Program-made: the position numbers and the translations under genes
Notes under the pieces: generated by a model
Databases searched by the model: none
The model's input: only the letters and a program-made list of their open reading frames with translations
What the model was told of the DNA's origin: nothing
From: Stygiolobus azoricus
GTDB taxonomy: Archaea > Thermoproteota > Thermoprotei_A > Sulfolobales > Sulfolobaceae
Assembly: GCF_009729035.1 (NCBI RefSeq)
Contig: NZ_CP045483.1
Span: forward strand, 1,696,001 to 1,760,000
Length of the DNA: 64,000 bases
Direction of reading: 5' to 3'
Shown here: positions 35,075 to 44,674 of the stretch, piece after piece
How the letters are laid out: every line of letters starts with the position of its first letter
Numbering within the stretch: position 1 is the stretch's first letter

Positions 35075-36610
35075 ATGGGACTAAGAACTGGTGAGCAATA
35101 TTTAGAGGCAATAAAAGTTAGGAACAAGGCTGAAATTTACGTGATGGGTAAAGAAGTAAAAGACGTAACCACTCACCCATTTCTTAAACCTTCAATAATG
35201 GCATTTAAGGCTACCTTTGATGCTCCGTGGGAAGAGGATACCAAGGAGCTTGCAAGGGCATGGAGTCCTTTCATTAACGAAGAAGTAAACAGATTTAATC
35301 ATATTCACAGATCGTCAGATGACTTAGCCGCTAAGGTAAAACTCTTAAGAAAAATAAGCCATAAAACTGGAGCTTGTTTCCAGAGGTGCGTAGGTTTTGA
35401 CGCACTTAACACATTGTATATCATAACGGAGTTAATGGCACAAAAGGGTAAGACTGAGCCTAAAGAAAGATTTGTTGAGTACTTGAAGACTGTTCAAAAG
35501 AAGGACTTAGCATTAGCCGGAGCGATGACAGATGCAAAAGGAGTCAGGACATTGAAGCCGAGTCAGCAAAAGAACAAAGACGCTTACGTGAGAGTTACAG
35601 AAGTAACAAAAGATGGTATATACGTTTCCGGTGCAAAAGCAAACATTACAGGTGTAGCTGCCAGCGAAGAAATAGTAGTACTCCCAACTAGGGCAATGGG
35701 TCCTGAAGATCAAGACTACGCTATAGCATTCTCTATACCTACTGACACAGAAGGGATTAAGATCATAGTTGGAAGACAATTAAACGACGCAAGGAGAATG
35801 GAAGGAGGAGACATAGATGCATTACCTTATTTCTACAATCATGAGGGGCTGGTAATATTTGACAACGTATTTGTTCCAATGGAAAGGGTGTTCTTACTAA
35901 GGGACTGGCAATACACTTCACAGCTCGTGGAAATATTCTCTGCATACCATAGGCAAGGTTACGGAGGATGTAAAGCAGGTCTGGGTGATGTAATAATCGG
36001 AGCCACATACAACTTAGCAAAGCAAGTTGGAGTTGAGAAAGCTTCTCACATTCAAGAAAAGTTAACAGAAGAGATTTTCCTCACTGAGACAATGTATGCT
36101 GCAGGAATTGCCGCAAGTCTAAATGCGGTTCAGCCTTGTCCTAACTGCTGGTGGGTAAACCCTATGCACGCAAATGTTACAAAGCACCTAGTAGCTAGGT
36201 TTCCCGCACAGATATCACAATTAGCAATAGACGTAGCAGGAGGAATTATAGGAACTGCTCCAAGCGAGTGGGATCTAAAGAACCCTAAACTAAGAGAGTA
36301 TATTGCAAAATACTTACAAGGAGTAGAAGGTTATACTGCTGAAGATAGATTAAGAATGGTAAGGCTTTTAGAGAACGTGAGCATTGGTGTTGCTTTTATG
36401 ATAGAGTCAGTTCATGGTGCTGGTAGTCCAGCTGCCCAGAGAATAATGTTCAGTAGGCTCTATGACTTAAACTATTCAGAAGAAGTAGCAAAGAAGTTAG
36501 CTGGAATGAAATCTAATGTGAAGTTCACTGAAAAAGCAGAACCGTGGAGAGAGAGTGAAACCGAGAAGTTAGCGAAAAGTAAGTCAATTGAAGAGAAAAA
36601 GCAACAGTAA
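35075..36610 (+). CDS. 4-hydroxybutyryl-CoA dehydratase ([4Fe-4S], FAD)
   Basis: This is the marker enzyme of the 3-hydroxypropionate/4-hydroxybutyrate carbon-fixation cycle, turning 4-hydroxybutyryl-CoA into crotonyl-CoA by a radical mechanism. The 511-residue protein has the cluster ligands C101, C105 (ACFQRC), H292 and C299 (YHRQGYGGC), matching the spacing known from the clostridial enzyme; this separates it from related flavin hydroxylases that lack them. [21 protein letters not shown] is a family motif. The frame is open further upstream to 35021, but the ATG at 35075 follows the TATA box and aligns with the family start. Confidence 0.94.
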   Translation: MGLRTGEQYLEAIKVRNKAEIYVMGKEVKDVTTHPFLKPSIMAFKATFDAPWEEDTKELARAWSPFINEEVNRFNHIHRSSDDLAAKVKLLRKISHKTGACFQRCVGFDALNTLYIITELMAQKGKTEPKERFVEYLKTVQKKDLALAGAMTDAKGVRTLKPSQQKNKDAYVRVTEVTKDGIYVSGAKANITGVAASEEIVVLPTRAMGPEDQDYAIAFSIPTDTEGIKIIVGRQLNDARRMEGGDIDALPYFYNHEGLVIFDNVFVPMERVFLLRDWQYTSQLVEIFSAYHRQGYGGCKAGLGDVIIGATYNLAKQVGVEKASHIQEKLTEEIFLTETMYAAGIAASLNAVQPCPNCWWVNPMHANVTKHLVARFPAQISQLAIDVAGGIIGTAPSEWDLKNPKLREYIAKYLQGVEGYTAEDRLRMVRLLENVSIGVAFMIESVHGAGSPAAQRIMFSRLYDLNYSEEVAKKLAGMKSNVKFTEKAEPWRESETEKLAKSKSIEEKKQQ

Positions 36611-36613
36611 AGT

Positions 36614-36640
36614 ATTTTGTTTCTTTCCCTTTCTTTCTAT
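36614..36640 (+). terminator. T/C-rich terminator after 4-hydroxybutyryl-CoA dehydratase
   Basis: Just after the stop at 36610 comes a pyrimidine-rich run with several T clusters (TTTTG, TTTCTTTCCC, TTTCTTTCT), consistent with archaeal termination. Confidence 0.4.
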
Positions 36641-36910
36641 TCAGTAGTTATTTTACTCTAACTAACAAATCAAATATGAGAAAATAATCTAAATTTTCTC
36701 TAGGGGGTTAATTTCTTTTTTACTAGTTTGAAATAAATAAGGATGTTAGACACAGTCTTCATACCCTACGAACGCGTCATAATCTATGTAAAGTAACCGA
36801 CAGAGGGAAAAAGAGCATTGTTAACAAGATCAATTACATTAACCTAAAACCATAGTGGGCCATACTACCTTAAGCTCATCTACAAGAATTTATCTATTTG
36901 TACAGATATT
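36641..36910. other. Non-coding stretch before the integrase relic
   Basis: No open frame, RNA or repeat could be supported in these bases. The sequence is AT-rich with many stop codons in all frames; it may be eroded remains of the element whose integrase end lies next to it. Confidence 0.4.
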
Positions 36911-37129
36911 GTGTTTTTCCGAATGCACAGTCAGAGATTACATCAATTAAATTTCCGGAATGTAAGGACTAGAAATTCATTTTTGGCTAATAGGCTGGTT
37001 TTCTCAGCTGAGCAATACAAGATACGTCAAAGAGGTAAGAAGTATTATGTTTACAAGGCAGAGAAGGTTGATGGCAGTAACATAAAGGAAACTTACATTG
37101 GCCCCTTAGTTAAGACAATTGAATCTTAA
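36911..37129 (+). pseudogene. Relic of the N-terminal part of an SSV-type integrase (int(N))
   Basis: The frame ends with QYKIRQRGKKYYVYKAEK, then KETYIGPLVKTIES, which matches the N-terminal domain of fusellovirus (SSV1) integrase (YILRERKGRYYVYKLE ... YVGPLADVVES as recalled) in order and spacing. The first 25 codons do not match and are probably chance. SSV-type integration cuts the integrase gene at a tRNA, leaving int(N) next to that tRNA on the opposite strand: here tRNA-Pro lies 296 bases downstream on the minus strand, as expected. No recombinase catalytic part is present, so this is a fossil. Confidence 0.7.
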
Positions 37130-37134
37130 TTAGC

Positions 37135-37380
37135 GGGGAGGGGGGTTAGGGGAGTACCGTTTGTCCCTACACTCTCATTTCACTCATTTATGTTCACTCA
37201 TGATCAAGTGTAGGGACTTAGCCCTCAACCACCTACCAAGTTGGTCATGGGTCTCCTTCGAGCCCAACGGCACGGGGCTCACATCTCCGTGTACGGGGCT
37301 TGGGGCATTGCCCCCATCGGGTTGATAAACCTCCTTAGTTCTCATCATCCTCTTCACGAAATTAGTCAATAAATGAATAC
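37135..37380. mobile_element. Insertion-element-like debris between int(N) and tRNA-Pro
   Basis: This section is clearly richer in G and C than its surroundings and includes an 11-bp perfect inverted repeat, GTCCCTACACT at 37163-37173 and AGTGTAGGGAC at 37207-37217. On the reverse strand (37184-37369) an open frame gives 61 residues (FVKRMMRTKEVYQPDGGNAP, then SPVHGDVSPVPLG) that read like the tail end of an insertion-sequence open frame. I cannot assign a family. It splits the space in which the integrase attachment site should lie. Confidence 0.4.
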
Positions 37381-37424
37381 AAAAAGACTTCTATTGTTAT
37401 GAAAAAGGATTTAGCCCCTTAATG

Positions 37425-37500
<76 letters not shown>

Positions 37501-38016
37501 ATACTGTTGTTTTTATTAACGCGTTATTAGTTAAAAACGTTTCGCTCTAGCCTTCTCGGACTAATAATCACTTGACTCGTAATAGATGTAAAAACAAGAT
37601 TTTTATCTCAAAGTTTTAGCATGTGGCTTAGATGGTGAAGTAAGTTAGTGGTGCGATTATTTAATATATGATGCAACAGCTCAATACGTGATTACGGCTT
37701 TATTAATTTGTTCAGGTTCACAGTATACTATAACGGAATTATTCTAAACGTTTATTTGGTTGATGTGATTTGGACTATTAGGAGGCTTAAGTCTTCAATC
37801 TCTAAACATTAAACCTGAAATGCTCTTTACATTAAACGATTGTTAATACTATAATAGTCCAAAAATTTCAATTAGGTCTTTGTTTCATCTCTAATTCAAG
37901 AATTAAATTAGACAAACCAATTATTACAAATGGCTCCAAATTAAAATTCATTCCCATATTTAGGGGAAAATTATTAAGAGAATATCATAAGTATGACTCA
38001 ACTTAATACCGTAAGG
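37501..38016. other. Gene-poor stretch between tRNA-Pro and the chromatin-protein gene
   Basis: No coding frame of convincing composition is present on either strand. The stretch is AT-rich and, apart from the tRNA promoter at its start and the 12-bp inverted repeat at 37769-37863, nothing can be supported. It may be degenerate provirus or insertion-element sequence, given the integrase relic beyond the tRNA. Confidence 0.5.
37769..37863. repeat. 95-bp MITE-like inverted repeat
   Basis: TTTGGACTATTA (37769-37780) is perfectly repeated inverted as TAATAGTCCAAA (37852-37863), with 71 bases of AT-rich, non-coding sequence between. The size and ends are those of a small non-autonomous insertion element, though no target-site duplication is evident and a hairpin-forming RNA is an alternative. 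Confidence 0.45.
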
Positions 38017-38043
38017 TTTATTTATGATAGTATCGTAAGATAC
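38017..38043 (+). promoter_or_regulatory. Promoter and palindrome of the Sul7d-type gene
   Basis: TTTATTTA at 38017-38024 is a TATA box placed to start transcription near 38046, nine bases before the ATG. Immediately after it GTATC-GTAA-GATAC (38030-38043) is a perfect 5-bp inverted repeat that would lie between TATA box and start site, a common position for a repressor operator. Confidence 0.45.
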
Positions 38044-38054
38044 CATGATAAGAT

Positions 38055-38252
38055 ATGGCGAAGGTAAAGTTCAAGTATAAGGGAGAAGAGAAAGAAGTAG
38101 ATACTTCAAAGATAAAGAAGGTTTGGAGAGTAGGAAAAATGATATCCTTCACTTATGACGACAATGGCAAGACTGGCAGGGGGGCTGTAAGCGAGAAAGA
38201 CGCTCCCAAAGAGCTATTAGACATGTTAGCAAAGGCTGAGAAAGGAAAGTAA
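38055..38252 (+). CDS. 7 kDa DNA-binding chromatin protein (Sul7d/Sso7d family)
   Basis: This 65-residue protein is nearly identical to the Sac7/Sso7 family: [23 protein letters not shown], then [32 protein letters not shown]. The SH3-like barrel binds the minor groove of double-stranded DNA through the conserved W24, V26 and M29, kinks it and raises thermal stability. The Lys-rich surface and C-terminal helix are intact. It is a chromatin protein confined to Sulfolobales, thus the best single marker of the host. It stands alone, followed by a T-rich terminator. Confidence 0.96.
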   Translation: MAKVKFKYKGEEKEVDTSKIKKVWRVGKMISFTYDDNGKTGRGAVSEKDAPKELLDMLAKAEKGK

Positions 38253-38275
38253 ATATAGAGTAAGTATATATCAAT

Positions 38276-38308
38276 GTTTTTACTTTTTTATGTTTTCTTG
38301 TTTTTTCC
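38276..38308 (+). terminator. T-rich terminator of the Sul7d-type gene
   Basis: A run with four clusters of five to seven T (GTTTTTACTTTTTTATG, then CTTGTTTTTT) follows the stop by 24 bases. This strong pyrimidine tract fits a highly expressed single gene. Confidence 0.55.
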
Positions 38309-38384
38309 GTTACTCTCCTTTATATGATACGCTGAATTGAGCACTAGGCTTATTTCTGATGTATTTAGATTATAGTGATCACAC

Positions 38385-39866
38385 TTGAAATGGGATGAAC
38401 GAAGGATAGCCATCATAGAGGAGTTGAAGAAACAAGGGATAAATCCCTATCCACAAAAATATGAAATAACCCACACTATCCCTGAGATAAGAAAATTTGA
38501 AAGGAGTGATAAACCTACTGAACCCTTCATATTCGATATTTCTACTGCTGGTAGGGTGGCTAATGTAAGGCGTCACGGAAAGATATCTTTTGTAGACATA
38601 TTTGATGAGGGTGAAAGGTTACAACTACAGCTCAGAGTGAATGACCTAGGAGAGAAATACGAGAACTTCTTTAAGATCGTAGATCGTGGGGATATAATAG
38701 GTGTAAGAGGAGACTTATTCTACACAATGAAGGGAGAGCTAACACTTAGAGTAAAAGATTACGCTATGTTGGCAAAGGCACTGATAGAGCCTCCGGATTG
38801 GACTAAGATGTCCCCAGAGTTCCGTTACGCCCACAGATATGTAGATTTTCTCTACAATGACTCAGCGAGAAAGGCTATGGAAATCCGTCATACTACTATA
38901 AGAACTATTAGAGAATTTTTGTACTCTAAAGGTTTCGTGGAAGTTGAGACCCCAATTTTGCAGCCAGTATACGGCGGAGCGTTAGCAAGGCCTTTTAAGA
39001 GTCATGTTAACTATCTCAATGAGGACTGGTATCTAAGAATATCATTAGAGCTTTACCTCAAGAGGTATATTGTTGGAGGTTTCGATAAGGTCTTTGAAAT
39101 AGGTAAAGTCTTCAGAAATGAGGATATAGACGTTACTCACAACCCCGAGTTCACGTTGTTAGAACTCTACTGGGCTTATGCAGATTATAATGATATTATG
39201 AAGTTAACCGAACAAATGATCCAAGAGGTTGTCAGGAAGGTTAAAAGTAACGATCTTAAGCTAACGTATACGATTACAGGAAAGGAATATACAATAGAGT
39301 TTTCCCAGTTCAGGAAAGTACCCATGTTAGATGCGGTATCGGAAGCTTTGGGCAAGAACGTTGAGGAGATGACTGATGAACAATTAAAGGAGCTTATGAA
39401 GAAGTACGAACTGAGACCCAGAGGTGACACCTACGTTAGGGGACTTATGATAGAGAAATTATTCGATAAGTTAGTAGTTCCCAATTTGATTCAGCCTACG
39501 TTCGTAATAGATTATCCGATAGAGACTACGCCCCTTTGTAAGCCTCATAGATCAAAACCGGGACTTGTTGAGAGGTTCGAGCTTTTCATAGCTGGTATGG
39601 AGTTAGCTAACGCATACACCGAGCTTAATGACCCTATCCTACAAGACCAGTTGTTCAGACAAGAGCAGGAAATGTTTAAGAGAGGGGACGAAGAGGCTCA
39701 CCCCTACGATAAGGACTTTATCAGGGCGCTAAGTTACGGGATGCCACCGACTGGTGGGCTTGGTATAGGTATAGATAGGCTCGTGATGCTGCTCACAAAC
39801 AATATGAGTATCAAAGAAGTTATACCCTTCCCGATGTTGAGTGCTAAGCTTATTGAGGAGGACTGA
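38385..39866 (+). CDS. lysS: Lysyl-tRNA synthetase, class II
   Basis: The 493-residue enzyme charges tRNA-Lys. The N-terminal OB-fold (about residues 45-145, [25 protein letters not shown]) binds the anticodon. The class II core has motif 1 ([21 protein letters not shown]), motif 2 ([22 protein letters not shown]) and motif 3 ([12 protein letters not shown]). The start is a TTG at 38385, required by the family's first helix [20 protein letters not shown]. The 3' end overlaps the convergent protease gene by 17 bases. Confidence 0.96.
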   Translation: MKWDERRIAIIEELKKQGINPYPQKYEITHTIPEIRKFERSDKPTEPFIFDISTAGRVANVRRHGKISFVDIFDEGERLQLQLRVNDLGEKYENFFKIVDRGDIIGVRGDLFYTMKGELTLRVKDYAMLAKALIEPPDWTKMSPEFRYAHRYVDFLYNDSARKAMEIRHTTIRTIREFLYSKGFVEVETPILQPVYGGALARPFKSHVNYLNEDWYLRISLELYLKRYIVGGFDKVFEIGKVFRNEDIDVTHNPEFTLLELYWAYADYNDIMKLTEQMIQEVVRKVKSNDLKLTYTITGKEYTIEFSQFRKVPMLDAVSEALGKNVEEMTDEQLKELMKKYELRPRGDTYVRGLMIEKLFDKLVVPNLIQPTFVIDYPIETTPLCKPHRSKPGLVERFELFIAGMELANAYTELNDPILQDQLFRQEQEMFKRGDEEAHPYDKDFIRALSYGMPPTGGLGIGIDRLVMLLTNNMSIKEVIPFPMLSAKLIEED

Positions 39867-40947
39867 GAGATAGTAGTATCGCTCCTATCAATACTACTAA
39901 GAGAAGTCCTTGAATAGTGTAGGACACGTTCTCATTTAATCCAACTTTTTTGACCAGCTCAGTGAATATTTTTCCTCCGTCAGTAATTATTAGAGGTGCA
40001 CCGTTAAGTAGCGCCAAACTAAAGTTTATTGTGAACATCCAGTACGCAAAGTCTAATATAGCATAAAGTATAGGTGGGTAATAGTAAGTTAAGTAAACTC
40101 CTATTTTGTGGTCTGGGGTCGTATTCAGAGTTTTAGTTACCACGCTACCGTTTGGAAGTAGTAAAGTTATGTTAACATGTGTTAATTGGCTCAAATAGTA
40201 GTCGAACTGCTCAGGAGTATTTACCTTATGTCCGCCAACAGCTATTATTACTGAATTAACTGGTATTGATGCATTGTAAGCTGGGTAATGAGGTATTTCA
40301 GAAACTATTTGAAGTCCTTGGGAGATTAAAGGCGGTAGGTAAAACACAAAGGGAAAAACTATTCCAGCTAATATTAGGTTCACTGCTATCCCTGCTGAGA
40401 TTACTTTCAGTCGTGCAGACATTGGAGAGCCCATGAATTCGTCTTCATCTGGCTCAACGAAAGCACCAGGGAAGAAAAGAATTAGTAAGACACCCCCTCC
40501 TTTCACTTTAATTTTATTTGATGTAGCAGATATTGCATGAGCAAGTTCGTGGAGAGTCACTGATATTCCGATGGCGAGCAATAACCAAGGTACTTGATTG
40601 ATCCCTATAGTTACACCCGGGATAATTGGAGTTAATCTCGGTGCTTGAGATTGTGCTATCTGACTAGGTGATATGAAATAAGCGTTAATTAAATTCAGAA
40701 ACACGTATACCACTAGTGATATTCCACCCACCATTGACATAAGTCCTAAAATAAGAGCTACTTTCTCGAAAATTTTGTAGTACCCTTTATTGGCAATATT
40801 TGGAAACCACTCACTTCTCGTTCCCTTTTTCCAGAGCAAAAGGAAAGGATATATTTGGAATCCGTGTCTTTCAAGTTTATTCTTAATTAGGTATAAAGCC
40901 AACCAAAATACTACTAGCCCTACGAAAAATAACTCGGTAGTGTTCAT
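39850..40947 (-). CDS. Site-2 protease-like membrane metalloprotease (M50)
   Basis: A 365-residue multi-pass membrane protein. The zinc motif HELAHAISA (HExxH) lies in the third membrane segment, [19 protein letters not shown], near residue 130, and the third ligand is in the C-terminal [16 protein letters not shown] (family NxxPxxxxDG). Between them, residues 195-275 form a PDZ-like domain ([29 protein letters not shown]). Such proteases cut transmembrane segments of regulatory proteins. The partner is unknown. It diverges from the nucleotidyltransferase gene with a 34-base gap. Confidence 0.92.
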   Translation of the reverse strand: MNTTELFFVGLVVFWLALYLIKNKLERHGFQIYPFLLLWKKGTRSEWFPNIANKGYYKIFEKVALILGLMSMVGGISLVVYVFLNLINAYFISPSQIAQSQAPRLTPIIPGVTIGINQVPWLLLAIGISVTLHELAHAISATSNKIKVKGGGVLLILFFPGAFVEPDEDEFMGSPMSARLKVISAGIAVNLILAGIVFPFVFYLPPLISQGLQIVSEIPHYPAYNASIPVNSVIIAVGGHKVNTPEQFDYYLSQLTHVNITLLLPNGSVVTKTLNTTPDHKIGVYLTYYYPPILYAILDFAYWMFTINFSLALLNGAPLIITDGGKIFTELVKKVGLNENVSYTIQGLLLVVLIGAILLSLSPPQ

Positions 40948-40981
40948 ATTTTATAACTAATTCCAGCCACTATTAAATCAG

Positions 40982-41647
40982 ATGGAAGTAGAATATAGTG
41001 AGAGGCATTGGAAGTTGTTAGCTGAAAAGAGAGATAGGGCTTTACGTATTCTCTCTACACTACGTATGTTGGGGCAAGAAGGTTTTGCATATGGTTCCGT
41101 TGCAAGAGGAGACGTTCATGAGGATAGTGATATAGACGTGGTGGTATTTTCGCCGGACATCTTGAAACTTGACTTGTTAAATGCTGATCACAAGTTCATT
41201 GTTCAAGCTACACCTTTTTCGACTCCGAAAGCTTATATTTCTTTAGACTCCGATGAAAAAGAGGTTATCTCTTTCCCGTTATCCAAAATGTCGAGAAAGG
41301 AAGTAGAGTTTTATTATTTTGGTGGGCTGGTTTCTACTCAAGATATAGAAAAAGGAATAAGAGTTCCTGGAGTAAACAAGAAGTTAATGATAATTATCCC
41401 TACGGAAAGAGGTCACATGGAAATACCTCTCAGAGGTAACGAGGATTATGCAGCAAAAGTTTTGAAGAACGTATCTTACGACACAATTTTAGAACGTGAA
41501 AGACTATTGACTAAAAGAGAAGATAGGGGTCACTCAGGTGTATTTCTTAAATACGAATTGGACAGAGAGGAGAGTTTTGAGAACGCTATCAGGAATTTAT
41601 ATAAGGCTAACAAATATTTCCGTAGAGCTCTTGATGTTAAGAGGTAG
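40982..41647 (+). CDS. Nucleotidyltransferase-domain protein
   Basis: The 221-residue protein has the polymerase-beta type nucleotidyltransferase motif [22 protein letters not shown] near residue 37: GS-x-ARG and D-x-D bind metal and NTP. The third acidic residue is probably in [11 protein letters not shown]. The C-terminal half is helical ([18 protein letters not shown]). It belongs to a conserved archaeal group of unknown substrate. It overlaps the DUF1122 gene and heads a three-gene run with that gene and the radical SAM gene. Confidence 0.87.
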   Translation: MEVEYSERHWKLLAEKRDRALRILSTLRMLGQEGFAYGSVARGDVHEDSDIDVVVFSPDILKLDLLNADHKFIVQATPFSTPKAYISLDSDEKEVISFPLSKMSRKEVEFYYFGGLVSTQDIEKGIRVPGVNKKLMIIIPTERGHMEIPLRGNEDYAAKVLKNVSYDTILERERLLTKREDRGHSGVFLKYELDREESFENAIRNLYKANKYFRRALDVKR

Positions 41648-42167
41648 GGTAGGAAATCGACTCGAGATAGAAAGTAAAGACGTTAGACCTACGCACATTA
41701 AGGAATTAAAAACATTTCTAGTGTTTATTAACGGGAAATTGTTAGGTAAAGCTTACTACTTTTCTGGAAGGGGTTATTACACTCCTTGGCTAGAGATAGA
41801 TTATGATCCATGGTTGAGAGATGAAGGACTAGAAGACGAATTTTTCTCCTTTGTGTATCATTTCTTACCACCTGGTGGGAAGTTTTTCGTGACCTATTTG
41901 AAAGACCCAGAAACCAGGAAGATGCTAATTCAAGGATACAATCCTGCAGATACCCCACTGGGTTTTTCCCTAATTAAAGCGGGGTTTACTTGGTTTAAGG
42001 ACTGGTATTTTCCCGAAGGCGGTAACGAAGGGATTCCTAAATTACAGGCTAATAAGGCTTACAATGAAGAGGACGAAATGAGGGAGTTAAAGGAGCTATT
42101 AGGTGAAGTTAAAAGGGAGGATGTAAGGAAATATATTGAAGAGAGAATTGCTAAAGGGAAATCCTGA
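41634..42167 (+). CDS. DUF1122 family protein
   Basis: The frame is open further upstream but that part would overlap the previous gene; the ATG at 41634 (14 bases before its stop) gives 177 residues. The core [42 protein letters not shown], then [26 protein letters not shown] and the aromatic-rich [23 protein letters not shown], match archaeal DUF1122, which has a GNAT-like fold by outline. The function is unknown. It overlaps the radical SAM gene by 32 bases, indicating tight coupling. Confidence 0.82.
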   Translation: MLRGRVGNRLEIESKDVRPTHIKELKTFLVFINGKLLGKAYYFSGRGYYTPWLEIDYDPWLRDEGLEDEFFSFVYHFLPPGGKFFVTYLKDPETRKMLIQGYNPADTPLGFSLIKAGFTWFKDWYFPEGGNEGIPKLQANKAYNEEDEMRELKELLGEVKREDVRKYIEERIAKGKS

Positions 42168-43152
42168 CATAGGTGTTTATACTGCATTACCCAAAGGTTG
42201 CGAATTATGTAGGTTAGGGGGTAAGCTCGTAGTTTATATAACCGGAGAGTGTGGAGATAGCTGCTATTATTGTCCTGTAAGTAAAGAAAGGTTCGGTAAA
42301 GATGTAATGTATGCTAATGAGGCGAAGGTAGAGACACTACGTGATTTCCTATATGAAGCTTACAGAATGAACGCCTTAGGGGCTGGGATCACTGGTGGAG
42401 ATCCAATATTAGCACTCAACCGAGTTGTAAGATTGATCAGAATGTTAAAAGATGAGTTTTCTTCAGACTTTCACGTTCATCTTTACACTAGTGGTAGGTA
42501 TGTAACTTACGACGTTTTAAGAGAGTTACAAGCTGTAGGTTTAGATGAGATAAGATTTCACCCAGTTAAAGATGAGTACTTTAAAGCTATTGAGAAGGCT
42601 CTTAACTTCAATTTTGACGTGGGAATAGAAATTCCCTCAATACCTCATGAAAAAGATTATCTCGAAAAAGTCATTAAGTGGGGTATTGAGAAGGGAGTCA
42701 AATTTATCAATATAAATGAATTGGAGCTTACGGAGAGGAATTTCCAACCCCTTAACGTTCAAGGGTATAAGGTTAACCACGGTCTTACGGGGGTAAAGGA
42801 GAGCGCTGAAGTAGCGTTATCACTACTCAGAAAATATGAGACGTGTAATTTAGCATTACATTACTGTAGTTCAGTCTATAAAGACGTGGTTGAGACTAGA
42901 ACTAGATTTTTGCGGATAATCAAGTATTCCTCCAAACCTTACGAGCAGGGGACTCCTGAGGGAACAGTAGTAAGGGCTATTGTCAGGAGTAATATGGACT
43001 TGTCGGATTACGGAGAGAAGATAGGCGAGGGTGTATGGGCTATTTCACCTGAGTTCTCTAACCTTTTTTCGGAGGTATTATTAGTAGAAGAACACCCAGA
43101 CCAGAGGAGATTAAGAATATCAGAAAAGTTAGTTTATCCTAAATCTGAGTAG
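42136..43152 (+). CDS. Radical SAM protein
   Basis: A 338-residue radical SAM enzyme. The cluster motif is [20 protein letters not shown] (C-x3-C-x2-C), and the SAM-binding glycine-rich region is [15 protein letters not shown]. Two Cys at KGCELCRLG precede the radical SAM site and two further Cys occur in [12 protein letters not shown] and YETC, possibly for an auxiliary cluster. The TTG start at 42136 overlaps the DUF1122 gene. The reaction is not known. The 3' end overlaps pelota by 24 bases. Confidence 0.88.
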   Translation: MKRELLKGNPDIGVYTALPKGCELCRLGGKLVVYITGECGDSCYYCPVSKERFGKDVMYANEAKVETLRDFLYEAYRMNALGAGITGGDPILALNRVVRLIRMLKDEFSSDFHVHLYTSGRYVTYDVLRELQAVGLDEIRFHPVKDEYFKAIEKALNFNFDVGIEIPSIPHEKDYLEKVIKWGIEKGVKFININELELTERNFQPLNVQGYKVNHGLTGVKESAEVALSLLRKYETCNLALHYCSSVYKDVVETRTRFLRIIKYSSKPYEQGTPEGTVVRAIVRSNMDLSDYGEKIGEGVWAISPEFSNLFSEVLLVEEHPDQRRLRISEKLVYPKSE

Positions 43153-44148
43153 TGCAACTATTCCAGTAAGGTTTTTCACTTGATAATAAATAGTTGAATC
43201 CTTTGGTACGATCATTACTCTTCCTTTTTTCCTTTCGACATCTTCCAATACTGGTTCTATTTCTTCTCTCGTATCAGCTGATAGGTAATCTTCGATTACA
43301 AGCAACGTGTCCACTGCACCATACTCTACAGCTTTTTTAACATCGTCCTTCCCATAAGCTATAAGGCCAGTGTCTTTCGACAGATTTTCCATGATCTTTT
43401 CCATAACTTTTACCTCTTCTGCTAGTTCGTAATCTCTGTAGACTTGGTTAATAACATCTCTTCTCAGGATCTCATTCAAGCCGTTTCTGGTGGCTGAAGA
43501 TACGCTATCCATATAGACCTTTACGTTTTGTAAATGTTTTGCAACTATTTCCTTAAAAGGACCAGGACCGGCTAATATCACTACGTTAGTAAAGAGAGTG
43601 TTTAGGTAGCTCTTTATCTCTTCAGCGACTTCTTTAGCGTTCTCTTCTATTATTCCTTCATTCTCTTTGTTAGGAGATGGTAAACTTCTCTCTTGTAATA
43701 TTCTAACCCCTTGAGCCATCGGTATTGCTATTAAATACTCGTCGAAGTCTACTAATGCAATAAGTAATTTCCCTTTTTTCTCAGCTTGTCTCTTTATTTT
43801 TTCTAATGAGAACTCAGACCACTTTTCCTTTATTATCATTATTTCGTCTCCTAGATCTAGGTTAATAGTGTGATGAGCCCCCTTTATTCCGAACTTCTCT
43901 GGTGCATCTAGGATTATTCCATGTATTCTGAGCCTTGACGTATATTGTTGAAATTCAGTATGATCTACTTGAAGTTCTACTGTCATGGGTATTCTCCTAC
44001 TCTCCTTTCCTATGCTTACGTCTCTTGTAGTTCTTGCTATTACTATATCTCCTTTTTCAAGAATCAAGTGTAATATCCATAAGTCGTCCTCGTCTTCCAC
44101 GTGTAATTTTATTAGGTTTTTCTTTTCGTCAATTTCTAAAATCCTCAT
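43129..44148 (-). CDS. pelA: Pelota (Dom34) ribosome rescue factor
   Basis: Pelota binds stalled ribosomes in place of release factor and, with the ATPase ABCE1, recycles them. The 339-residue protein has the Sm-like N-terminal domain (about 1-125), the eRF1-like central domain with [20 protein letters not shown] and [19 protein letters not shown], and the C-terminal L7Ae-like domain with [28 protein letters not shown]. It lacks the GGQ loop that defines true eRF1, as expected for Pelota. It diverges from rimI by 24 bases. Confidence 0.95.
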   Translation of the reverse strand: MRILEIDEKKNLIKLHVEDEDDLWILHLILEKGDIVIARTTRDVSIGKESRRIPMTVELQVDHTEFQQYTSRLRIHGIILDAPEKFGIKGAHHTINLDLGDEIMIIKEKWSEFSLEKIKRQAEKKGKLLIALVDFDEYLIAIPMAQGVRILQERSLPSPNKENEGIIEENAKEVAEEIKSYLNTLFTNVVILAGPGPFKEIVAKHLQNVKVYMDSVSSATRNGLNEILRRDVINQVYRDYELAEEVKVMEKIMENLSKDTGLIAYGKDDVKKAVEYGAVDTLLVIEDYLSADTREEIEPVLEDVERKKGRVMIVPKDSTIYYQVKNLTGIVALLRFRIN

Positions 44149-44172
44149 TGCTAAATAAATTAGTGTGGAAGT

Positions 44173-44634
44173 TTGGTAATTATAACTAATGCGAACGAAG
44201 ACGATCTTAACGAGATCTACGCAATAGAACTTGAGAGTTTTGAGAATCCTTATCCTTACTCTTTACTAAGGGCTTATTATTTTTTAGCAGGCGACTTATT
44301 CTTAGTTGCAAAGGACGAGAAAGGTAAGGTATTGGGATATTCTTTAGGCGTGATTCAATACGGTTACAGAGGTCATGTGGTATCTATTGCAGTAAAAAAG
44401 ACGGAAAGGAAAAGAGGGGTGGGCTCTATGCTTTTAATGCAACTAGAGTCGAAGTTTAGATTAAAAGGTTGCTCTCACTCGTATCTTGAAGTTAATTACA
44501 GAAATAGAGCTGGAATCTCTTTCTATAATAAACTTGGATATAAAGTGGTAAAATTACAATTAAATTACTATGGTAGAAATCAACATGCATTTATTATGGT
44601 TAAAGATTTGCTAGATAGAATTGGATTTGAGTGA
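44173..44634 (+). CDS. rimI: N-alpha-acetyltransferase RimI/Naa10-like
   Basis: The 153-residue GNAT enzyme is of the type that acetylates N-termini of nascent proteins in Sulfolobus. It begins [33 protein letters not shown], has the acetyl-CoA motif [22 protein letters not shown], and [20 protein letters not shown], all hallmarks of the RimI branch. A TTG at 44173 is the start. It is followed by polB3 after 40 bases with its own TATA-like GTGGTATATAATT, so the two may be transcribed separately. Confidence 0.93.
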   Translation: MVIITNANEDDLNEIYAIELESFENPYPYSLLRAYYFLAGDLFLVAKDEKGKVLGYSLGVIQYGYRGHVVSIAVKKTERKRGVGSMLLMQLESKFRLKGCSHSYLEVNYRNRAGISFYNKLGYKVVKLQLNYYGRNQHAFIMVKDLLDRIGFE

Positions 44635-44674
44635 TTGATTGCCTTTATAATACATGAGAAGTGGTATATAATTT

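Noticed and set aside
37184-37369. A 61-residue open frame on the minus strand near tRNA-Pro
   Set aside because: It reads like the tail of an insertion-sequence frame with no domain of its own, so it is folded into the mobile element entry and not called as a gene.
38330-38384. A possible C/D box RNA between the chromatin protein and lysS genes
   Set aside because: ATGATA and CTGA words occur there but spacing and box order do not fit.
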